A DNA stretch of 64,000 bases, taken from contig JAHEFH010000001.1 of assembly GCA_024640245.1 (NCBI GenBank), forward strand, positions 1 to 64,000, read 5' to 3'. Source of the stretch: Paracoccaceae bacterium. GTDB lineage: Bacteria > Pseudomonadota > Alphaproteobacteria > Rhodobacterales > Rhodobacteraceae. The translations under genes were made by a program, and so were the position numbers. The stretch's first letter is position 1. Every line of letters starts with the position of its first letter. Of this stretch, positions 57,730-64,000 are shown one piece after another. The notes beneath the pieces are model-generated. The model made no database searches and was not told the DNA's origin. It worked only from the letters and a program-made list of their open reading frames with translations.

Positions 57730-60147
57730 ATGAAGACCCACGCGCAGGCCGTTGTCATCGGGGGTGGCCTGGTGGGCTGCTCAATCCTGTACCATTTGGC
57801 CAAGCTGGGATGGCGGGATGTGGTTCTGCTGGAGCGTGACGAGTTGACCTCCGGTTCCACATGGCACGCGGCGGCGAATATCCACGGGCTGCACGACAGC
57901 ACCAATATAAGCCGCATCCAGCATTACACGATGAGCCTTTACAAGCAGCTCGAACAGGAAACCGGGCAGGGTTGCGGCGTGTTCCAGCCCGGATCGCTCT
58001 ATCTAGCGCAAACGCCGGAACGCGAGCACCAGTTGCGGCTTCAGGCGGCCAAGGCGAAATACTACCGGATGAATTTCCACGAAGTCAGTCGAACGGAAGC
58101 AGAGACCCTGCATCCGCTGGCCGATTTCGACGGTATCCGCTGCATCATGTTCGAACCGGATGGCGGCAATGTGGACCCCTCCGGAGTGACCATGGCCTAT
58201 GCCGCAGGCGCGCGCCAGTTAGGGGCGCAGATCGAACGGTTCTGTCCGGTGACCGCAACCCTGCAACAGCCGGACGGGTCATGGATCGTCGAGACGCCGA
58301 AAGGTAATATCCGCACCCAATGGATCGTCAACGCAGCCGGCCTCTGGGGGCGCGAGGTCGCGGCCATGGCGGGAATCACGCTGCCGCTGCAACCGACCGA
58401 GCACCAGTATTTCGTCACCGAAACCATGCCGGAAATCGCGACGCTGGGCCGCCGTCTGCCATCGATCGCCGACCGCGACGGTGAGTACTACCTGCGGCAG
58501 GAGGGCAACGGCCTACTGATAGGTGCATACGAGAAAGACATGAAGTTCTGGGCCGAGGACGGTACGCCTCAGGGCTTCGGTCACGAATTGTTCGCCGACG
58601 ACCTCGACCGGATCATGGACAACGTGTTGCGCGCAATGGACCGGGTTCCCGCGGCGGCAAACGCTGGCGTGAAGCGGGTGATAAACGGCCCGATGATCTG
58701 GTCGCCGGACGCCAACGCGCTCTACGGCCCGGTGCCGGAACTCAGGAACTATTTCTGCTGCACCGGTATAATTCCGGGTTTTTCGCAGTCGGGCGGTCTG
58801 GGCCTGATGTCCGCACAGTGGATCATCGACGGAGAGCCGCAATACGACATGTTCGCCTGGGATCTGGCCCGCTTCGGTGACTGGGCAGACAAGCGGTTCA
58901 CCAAGGCGCGCGTTCAGGATCAGTATTCGCATCGCTTCAAGATCCACTTCCCGAACGAGGAACGCCCCGCGGGTCGTCCTGCCCGCGTGCGACCTGCTTA
59001 TGAAATTCAAAAAGCTTTGGGGGCTGTGTTCGGGTTGAACTACGGCTGGGAACATCCGCTGTGGTTTGCCGATCAACCGGACGTCGAGGAAACCGCCGGA
59101 TTCACGCGCCAGAACTGGTTCGAACCGGTGGGGCGCGAGGTCCGCATGCTGAGAGACGCCGTGGGCGTCATCGATATCTCGAACTTCGCGAAATATGAAA
59201 TCGTAGGGCCGGGGGCCGAGGACTGGCTGAATGCCTTGCTCGCTAACCGGATGCCGGGCAAGGTCGGATACTCCTGCCTGACGCCGCTGATCGGTGTGTG
59301 GGGCGGTGTGGCGGGTGACTTCACTGTCACCAAGGTGGCCGAGGAACGCTATATGATGGTGGGGTCTGGTATGGCCGAGCGCTATCACCAGCGGTTTTTC
59401 AATATGGTCGAATTGCCGGAGAGTACGACCGTTGCATCGAAAACCGTCGAGACCTGCGGCTTTAACGTCGCGGGTCCACGGGCGCGGGACATGTTGCAGC
59501 GTTTGACCGATACCGATCTGTCGAACGATAATTTCCGCTTCATGCGGTCGATGGAAATGGAGGTGGCCGGCGTGCCATGCCTGGCGATCCGCGTCAGCTT
59601 CACCGGCGATCTGGGTTGGGAGTTGCACTGTGCCTCCGGCGATCAGGTGAAGCTCTATCAGGCGCTGCTGGCAGCCGCGCGGGACTTCGGCGGCGGTCCC
59701 GTCGGCGGCCGCGCTCTGGGAGCGCTGCGCATCGAAAAGGGTTATGGTAGTTGGGGCCGCGAATACAGTCCCGAATACTGGCCGCATGAGGTGGGGCTGG
59801 AGCGGCTGCTGAAGCTGGACAAGGATTTTCTGCATAAGGAGGCTTATCTTGCAATCAGGGACAAGCCTGCGCGGGAAACCCTTTCAATCTTCGAGGTGGA
59901 TGTGACGCATGGGGCCGATGCCAGCGGCGGGGAACCGGTATTCACGCTGGACGGGCGAGCGGTCGGGCGTGTGACCTCGGGGGCTTGCGGCTACTCGGTG
60001 GGAAAATCGCTGGCCTTGGGGTTTGTAAAAGCGGGCACCGCTAAACCGGGCGATACAGTCGAGATTTTCATTCTTGGACAACCGCACAAGGCCAGAATTC
60101 TGGCCGAGCCACCGTTCGATCCGTCAGGCGTGCTCCTGCGCGGTTAA
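57730..60147 (+). CDS. FAD-dependent demethylating dehydrogenase fused to GcvT (dimethylglycine/sarcosine dehydrogenase-like)
   Basis: An 805-residue two-part enzyme: an N-terminal DAO-type FAD domain (VVIGGGLVGCSILYHLAKLG, residues 8-27) with a linker domain to about residue 430, then a GcvT tetrahydrofolate-binding aminomethyltransferase-like half (from about 470, with GVIDISNFAKYEIVGPGAEDWL and later ALRIEKGYGSWGREYSPEY). His46 in GSTWHAAAN is in the place of the His that binds FAD covalently in dimethylglycine and sarcosine dehydrogenases. It should oxidise an N-methyl group and pass the one-carbon unit to folate. Substrate could be dimethylglycine, sarcosine or another N-methyl amine. 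It converges with a LysR gene, overlapping by 4 bases. Confidence 0.88.
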   Translation: MKTHAQAVVIGGGLVGCSILYHLAKLGWRDVVLLERDELTSGSTWHAAANIHGLHDSTNISRIQHYTMSLYKQLEQETGQGCGVFQPGSLYLAQTPEREHQLRLQAAKAKYYRMNFHEVSRTEAETLHPLADFDGIRCIMFEPDGGNVDPSGVTMAYAAGARQLGAQIERFCPVTATLQQPDGSWIVETPKGNIRTQWIVNAAGLWGREVAAMAGITLPLQPTEHQYFVTETMPEIATLGRRLPSIADRDGEYYLRQEGNGLLIGAYEKDMKFWAEDGTPQGFGHELFADDLDRIMDNVLRAMDRVPAAANAGVKRVINGPMIWSPDANALYGPVPELRNYFCCTGIIPGFSQSGGLGLMSAQWIIDGEPQYDMFAWDLARFGDWADKRFTKARVQDQYSHRFKIHFPNEERPAGRPARVRPAYEIQKALGAVFGLNYGWEHPLWFADQPDVEETAGFTRQNWFEPVGREVRMLRDAVGVIDISNFAKYEIVGPGAEDWLNALLANRMPGKVGYSCLTPLIGVWGGVAGDFTVTKVAEERYMMVGSGMAERYHQRFFNMVELPESTTVASKTVETCGFNVAGPRARDMLQRLTDTDLSNDNFRFMRSMEMEVAGVPCLAIRVSFTGDLGWELHCASGDQVKLYQALLAAARDFGGGPVGGRALGALRIEKGYGSWGREYSPEYWPHEVGLERLLKLDKDFLHKEAYLAIRDKPARETLSIFEVDVTHGADASGGEPVFTLDGRAVGRVTSGACGYSVGKSLALGFVKAGTAKPGDTVEIFILGQPHKARILAEPPFDPSGVLLRG

Positions 60148-61028
60148 CAGGCGGCGTTTTCCGGCAGCAACAGCCAGTCGCGAAGCGACTTGGCGGCGGG
60201 AGTCATCGACGGATCGGCCCCGGAGATGTAATAGCCCCACGGGCTTTCTACGTCGAAATTCAGTGGCTCGACCAGCAGACCGCGCGCCAGATAACTGCGG
60301 ATAATCGAGCGCGGCGCAACGGTGCAGCCCAGACCGTGTACCGCGCATTCCAACGCCACGTTGGTGGTGTTGGACTTGGTGCCGCCGTCGAGGTTCAGGG
60401 CGTCTAGGCCGAACATGTCCGCGACGCTCTGCCAGTAGAACGGTCGCCCGAGAATGTGGATCAGGTCTGCATCCAGCAAATCCTGCGGGGTGGCCAGTGC
60501 GCGTCCGTTCACCCGATAGGCCGGCGCGCAGACAAGCGCCAGCCGTTCGTTCCAGATCGGGCGGAGGTTCTCCGGGGGATCATCGCCATGGTGGATGGTC
60601 AGCCGAATGTCCGCGATTTCCGGCTCCACGTCCGACCAGATTGTGCTGTGGACGGTCACACTTATGCCGGGATGTTGCCGGTGAAAGGCGCCGAGGCATC
60701 CGGCAAGCCAGTTCTCGGCCAGCGTGATAGGGCAGGACACCACAACCTTCCTGTCATGCTTGCTGGCGATAATAGATTCAGTCGCGGCGTCGATCTGCAT
60801 CAGGGCATGTCGGACGGTCGGCAGATAGGCCTGCCCCAGATTGGTCAGCGTCAAGCTGCGGGCGTGGCGGACGAACAGCGGGCGGCCGATAAATTCTTCC
60901 AAAGATCTGACGTGGTTGCTGACGGCGGACTGGGTGTAGTTCAACTCTTCCGCCGCTGCCGTGAAGCTCAGATGCCGCGCAGCGGATTCGAAAGAACGGA
61001 GATAGCTCAGGTGAGGGGAATTCTTCAC
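60144..61028 (-). CDS. LysR-family regulator (GcvA-like)
   Basis: A 294-residue LysR regulator. The winged helix-turn-helix spans about 1-65 (LRSFESAARHLSFTAAAEELNYTQSAVSNHVRSLE, shown as SFTAAAEELNYTQSAVSNHV), and the effector domain reads ENWLAGCLGAFHRQHPGISV, ALECAVHGLGCTVAPRS. LSFTAAAEEL...TQSAVS is the GcvA-like subgroup, whose members control glycine cleavage and amino-acid genes. It faces the GcvT-fused dehydrogenase and diverges from the flavin monooxygenase across 209 bases; LysR proteins usually control the divergent gene. Confidence 0.88.
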   Translation of the reverse strand: MKNSPHLSYLRSFESAARHLSFTAAAEELNYTQSAVSNHVRSLEEFIGRPLFVRHARSLTLTNLGQAYLPTVRHALMQIDAATESIIASKHDRKVVVSCPITLAENWLAGCLGAFHRQHPGISVTVHSTIWSDVEPEIADIRLTIHHGDDPPENLRPIWNERLALVCAPAYRVNGRALATPQDLLDADLIHILGRPFYWQSVADMFGLDALNLDGGTKSNTTNVALECAVHGLGCTVAPRSIIRSYLARGLLVEPLNFDVESPWGYYISGADPSMTPAAKSLRDWLLLPENAAC

Positions 61029-61237
61029 GCCCAGAGGCCCTTGACTGTTAATGACCCAATTATTCTAGTTCATGGGATAGCTTTGAGCAATATATTCAGG
61101 GTCTCGGTGGAAAGCTTAAATCGGATTGGAATCCAGAAACCCGCTCTCCGAAAAACCTGTATCCGACGGCACTGGACCATCACATCCGCTTGGCCTAACA
61201 ATGTTGCGACACGAAAATATCTGGGCTGGTTCACGAC

Positions 61238-62422
61238 ATGAAAGCATTGATAGTCGGCGGCGGAATTGGCGGTGCCACGGCGGCGCTGTCACTGAACAGG
61301 GCCGGTTGGGAGGTCGAGGTTCTGGAGCAGGCCGGTACCCTGACAGAGGTCGGTGCGGGCATTCAGCTGAGTCCGAACGGGGTCAAGGTCCTGAGGGAAC
61401 TGGATGTGATGCCGGCGCTTGACCCGTTTGTCTATCAGCCGGAAACGCTGTCATTGCGCAGGGGCAAGAGCGGGCGCGAAATTTTCAATATTCCGATCAA
61501 GGACATCGCCGAACAGCGCTGGGGGGCAAGGTATCTGCAGGTTCACCGCGCTGACATGCTCGCCGCCCTGCAGGTTACGCTGGAAGCGCGGGTTCCGAAG
61601 GCATTTCGTCTTAACGCCAAGGTGACGGGATACAGTCAGTCCGCCGATAGGGCGACGGTGCATCTGGAGGACGGGCAAAATCTGGATGCCGATCTCGTGG
61701 TCGGGGCCGACGGCATCCACTCCGCCATCCGAACCCAGATGATCGGGCCGGACAAGCCGCGCTACACGGGCAATTTCGCTTGGCGCGCGGTTGTCCCGAT
61801 GGAGCGACTGGGCGAGTTGGCTCCGCCACCCAGCGGTTGCGTTTGGGCCGGTGACCGTAAACATGCGGTAACGACGCGTCTGCGCGGCGGGACGTTGGCA
61901 AATTTCGTCGGCGTTGTGGAGCAAGCCGACTGGATCGAGGAAAGCTGGAGCGCGGAGGGCAGCAAAGAGCAGGCCCTGAAAGATTTCGGTGGTTGGCATC
62001 CGGTTCTGCGTTCCCTTATCGAAAACGCCGACAACATGTTCCGCTGGGGCCTGTTCGACCGGGCACCGCTGAAAAAATGGTCGGACGGGCGTGTCGTTCT
62101 TTTGGGTGATGCGGCCCATGCGATGCTTCCGTCGATGGCGCAGGGCGCGGTTCAAGCCTTCGAGGACGCGTTTGTGCTGGCGCGACACTTGTCTGACGCC
62201 GACAATGTCGCGGATGCCTGTGAGGCATATTTCAAGGCCCGTATCAACCGAACGACCCGTATCCAGGACCGCTCGGCCAAAAATCTCAGCCTGTTTCACC
62301 GGCGAGGAACCGCGGCGCAGGTCGGAACTTTCGGACCGATGTGGTTGGCAGGGCGGATAGCGCCGAACACCCTGCTGGCGCCTCTGGACTGGATTTACGG
62401 TTATGACGTCACTAAAACATGA
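61238..62422 (+). CDS. FAD-dependent aromatic monooxygenase (salicylate-hydroxylase-like)
   Basis: A 394-residue group A flavoprotein monooxygenase. The three hallmark motifs are present: GxGxxG as LIVGGGIGGATAALSL at the N-terminus, the DG motif VVGADGIHSAIR (about 158) and the GD motif RVVLLGDAAHAMLPSMAQGA (about 280). Hydroxylation of salicylate, 3-hydroxybenzoate or a similar ring is likely; the choice cannot be made by eye. It is followed by an enoyl-CoA hydratase gene 48 bases on, and diverges from a LysR regulator, so the set may form a small catabolic unit. Confidence 0.85.
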   Translation: MKALIVGGGIGGATAALSLNRAGWEVEVLEQAGTLTEVGAGIQLSPNGVKVLRELDVMPALDPFVYQPETLSLRRGKSGREIFNIPIKDIAEQRWGARYLQVHRADMLAALQVTLEARVPKAFRLNAKVTGYSQSADRATVHLEDGQNLDADLVVGADGIHSAIRTQMIGPDKPRYTGNFAWRAVVPMERLGELAPPPSGCVWAGDRKHAVTTRLRGGTLANFVGVVEQADWIEESWSAEGSKEQALKDFGGWHPVLRSLIENADNMFRWGLFDRAPLKKWSDGRVVLLGDAAHAMLPSMAQGAVQAFEDAFVLARHLSDADNVADACEAYFKARINRTTRIQDRSAKNLSLFHRRGTAAQVGTFGPMWLAGRIAPNTLLAPLDWIYGYDVTKT

Positions 62423-62470
62423 TTTCGAAGCCGCGCCGCAAGCGCCAATCGAAAAAGGATCGAGAAGAAT

Positions 62471-63241
62471 ATGCCCGATACATTGAAAATATCCCGCACC
62501 GGCGGCGTTGTTCTGGTCCGGATCGACCGCCCGAAGCAAATGAATGCGCTGAATTTTCAAGTCGGGAGCGAATTGGTTTCCGCGCTGGAACCGCTCGACA
62601 ATGACCCAGAGGTCGGATGCTTTGTGCTGACGGGTAACGAGGCGGCCTTTGCCGCAGGGGCCGATATCAAGGAAATGCAGGCAAAGACCTTCGGCGACAT
62701 GCTGGCAGAGGACTATCCCGCGATCTGGGAAAGGTTCGGGGCGCTGCGGACACCCAAGATAGCGGCGGTCAACGGCTATGCGTTGGGTGGCGGGTGCGAA
62801 CTGGCGATGATGTGCGATTTCATCATCGCGGGTGAAGGGGCGCAATTCGGCCAGCCTGAAATCAAGCTCGGCATCATTCCGGGCATCGGCGGTTCACAGC
62901 GCCTGACGCGGCTGGTGGGACGGGCCAAGGCGATGGACATGATCCTGACAGGCCGGATGATGGGGGCTGCCGAGGCGGAATCCTGCGGCCTGGTCGCGCG
63001 CGTCGTCGCGGACGACAAGGTCGTCGATACCGCGCTGGACGCCGCAGGAAGGATCGCCGCCTATTCCAAGCCTGCCGTGCAATTGGCGCGCGAGGCGGTA
63101 AACCGTGCCGAGGAATCGGCGCTGAGCGAGGGTTTGCTGTTCGAGCGGCGCATGTTCCAGTCGCTGTTCGCCACCCATGACCAGAAAGAGGGCATGGCAG
63201 CCTTCATCGAAAAGCGGAAGCCGAAATTCACCGGAAAATGA
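62471..63241 (+). CDS. Enoyl-CoA hydratase
   Basis: A 256-residue crotonase-fold enzyme hydrating trans-2-enoyl-CoA. The oxyanion hole is formed by AAFAAGADIKEMQ and the backbone of NGYALGGGCELAMMCD; the two catalytic glutamates are in GGGCELA (about 107) and GQPEIKLGIIPGIGGSQRL (about 137). Both are kept, so it is likely a true hydratase of the FadB/PaaF kind rather than an isomerase. It ends 91 bases before an ECF transporter gene with no clear terminator between. Confidence 0.92.
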   Translation: MPDTLKISRTGGVVLVRIDRPKQMNALNFQVGSELVSALEPLDNDPEVGCFVLTGNEAAFAAGADIKEMQAKTFGDMLAEDYPAIWERFGALRTPKIAAVNGYALGGGCELAMMCDFIIAGEGAQFGQPEIKLGIIPGIGGSQRLTRLVGRAKAMDMILTGRMMGAAEAESCGLVARVVADDKVVDTALDAAGRIAAYSKPAVQLAREAVNRAEESALSEGLLFERRMFQSLFATHDQKEGMAAFIEKRKPKFTGK

Positions 63242-63332
63242 CCTGAAACGAAGCAAGTTCATTTTTCTCGCGTTTCCGGATGAAACTGTGTAGGTCCGCA
63301 GGAAATGCGAAAAATAACCATGATACGGCGAT

Positions 63333-64000
63333 ATGAATAACCGCGTTACTTTTGAAGGCGTGTCATTCTCGCGTAGCGGCACGCGGGTGCTGGGACCGCT
63401 TGACCTATCGCTGACAGAGCGCCGGATCGGAATTGTCGGACGCAACGGATCGGGCAAGTCGACCTTTGTTCGGCTGGCCTGCGGGCTGCTTGCGCCGGAT
63501 CATGGGGAAATTCGCGTCAACGGAGAGGATGTCTATTCAGACCGTTCCGCCGCGCTGGATCATGTCGGGATCATTTTCCAGAATCCCGACCACCAGATCA
63601 TTTTCCCGACCGTTGCAGAGGAGATTGCCTTCGGTCTGCAGCAAAAGGGCCAGACCAAGGCGACGGCTCACCGAAATGCCCAGGATTTTTTGAACCAGAA
63701 TGGTCGAGGCCACTGGGCCGACCGCTCGTCGCAGGCTCTGTCGCAGGGAGAGCGCCATTACCTCTGCCTGATGGCGGTTCTGGTAATGGGGCCGCGAGTC
63801 TTGTTGCTCGACGAACCCTATGCAGGGCTGGATATCCCCAGTTCGATGCAGTTGCACCGTGCGCTGGACGCGCTTGAACAGCAGGTCATTCTGGTGTCGC
63901 ACGATCTCGAAGTGCTCGAAGGCTACGACCGGGTTCTGTGGATCGAAAGCGGTGAAGTCGTGGAAGACGGCCCGCCAAAACCGGTTCTCAAGAAATACCG
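63333..64000 (+). CDS. bioM: Energy-coupling-factor ABC ATPase, BioM-like (3' end outside window)
   Basis: The frame opens at ATG 63333 and runs off the right edge with no stop, 222 codons visible. Walker A GRNGSGKST is at residues 36-44, the Q-loop reads FQNPDHQIIFPTVAEEIAFG, the signature LSQGERHYLCLMAVL, and Walker B LLLDEPYAGLD. NPDHQIIFPTVAEEIAFG is typical of ECF A-components (BioM, CbiO, EcfA). The short form and the alphaproteobacterial context favour BioM, whose partners bioN and bioY would follow outside the window. A cobalt/nickel CbiO is the alternative. I did not find a BioR site (TTATAGATAA) upstream. Confidence 0.82.
   Translation, partial: MNNRVTFEGVSFSRSGTRVLGPLDLSLTERRIGIVGRNGSGKSTFVRLACGLLAPDHGEIRVNGEDVYSDRSAALDHVGIIFQNPDHQIIFPTVAEEIAFGLQQKGQTKATAHRNAQDFLNQNGRGHWADRSSQALSQGERHYLCLMAVLVMGPRVLLLDEPYAGLDIPSSMQLHRALDALEQQVILVSHDLEVLEGYDRVLWIESGEVVEDGPPKPVLKKY

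Noticed and set aside
63242-63332. BioR operator before the bioM-like gene
   Set aside because: The TTATAGATAA-type sequence is not present in this 91-base spacer.

Overview
The window reads as one contiguous piece of an alphaproteobacterial chromosome, most likely from the Rhodobacteraceae (roseobacter group). The evidence is the gene set: the frcBCAK fructose transporter with a ROK regulator, a ChpT phosphotransferase, the ornithine-lipid genes olsBA, a class II (plant-type) DAHP synthase, a B12-dependent ribonucleotide reductase, a CxxC-less Fur/Mur-type regulator, a GcvT-fused demethylating flavoprotein, and a BioM-like ECF ATPase at the right edge. Genes are dense, many pairs overlap by ATGA, and I see no insertion sequence, prophage, CRISPR array or rRNA.

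Layout. 1-4 kb: the tail of a LacI-type regulator, glutaryl-CoA dehydrogenase, and gndA-gntK (6-phosphogluconate dehydrogenase and gluconokinase). 4-10 kb: the fructose module, with frcB-frcC-frcA-frcK on the minus strand, and frcR plus a PfkB sugar kinase diverging from a palindromic operator. 10-15.3 kb: a complete arginine-to-spermidine route by the carboxyspermidine pathway (speA, carboxyspermidine dehydrogenase, decarboxylase, speB). 15.4-21 kb: a partial oxidative galactose-type pathway (SMP-30 lactonase, KDPGal aldolase, KDGal kinase, aldo/keto reductase), bdhA, a secreted PQQ-type sugar dehydrogenase and a GlxA/AraC regulator. 22-29 kb: aroG, a PAS protein, yicC-gmk-gamma carbonic anhydrase, chpT, a 56-residue DUF3553 protein and olsBA. 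29-34 kb: a thiamine-phosphate-synthase-like gene, enolase directly behind a Fur-family gene, an antiporter, and an iron-binding protein behind two iron-box-like palindromes. 34-40.6 kb: mazG, a P450 coupled to a PLP enzyme, gpt, fabI, pdxH, a double cold-shock protein with a candidate leader peptide, and a DUF192 protein. 40.7-45.6 kb: tRNA-Pro, nrdJ behind two NrdR boxes, and tRNA-Thr. 45.8-48.5 kb: two binding-protein-fold genes without signal peptides, a short Crp/Fnr regulator and a His-rich exported protein of unknown function. 48.6-53.4 kb: a liv-type ABC operon headed by a stand-alone RAM domain. 53.5-64 kb: an alpha/beta hydrolase, DUF1810, katG, a dimethylglycine-dehydrogenase-like protein facing a LysR regulator, a flavin monooxygenase, an enoyl-CoA hydratase and the start of an ECF transporter.

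Most of this is ordinary core and catabolic chromosome. The parts least explained by known families are the 45.8-48.5 kb cluster, the P450/PLP-enzyme pair (35.0-37.3 kb), the leader ORF before the cold-shock gene, and the structured gene-free stretch after tRNA-Pro. Hairpins directly behind all three periplasmic sugar, amino-acid and iron binding-protein genes (frcB, livJ, the iron gene) form a shared regulatory design. All assignments come from reading sequence motifs and from family knowledge; no database search was run.
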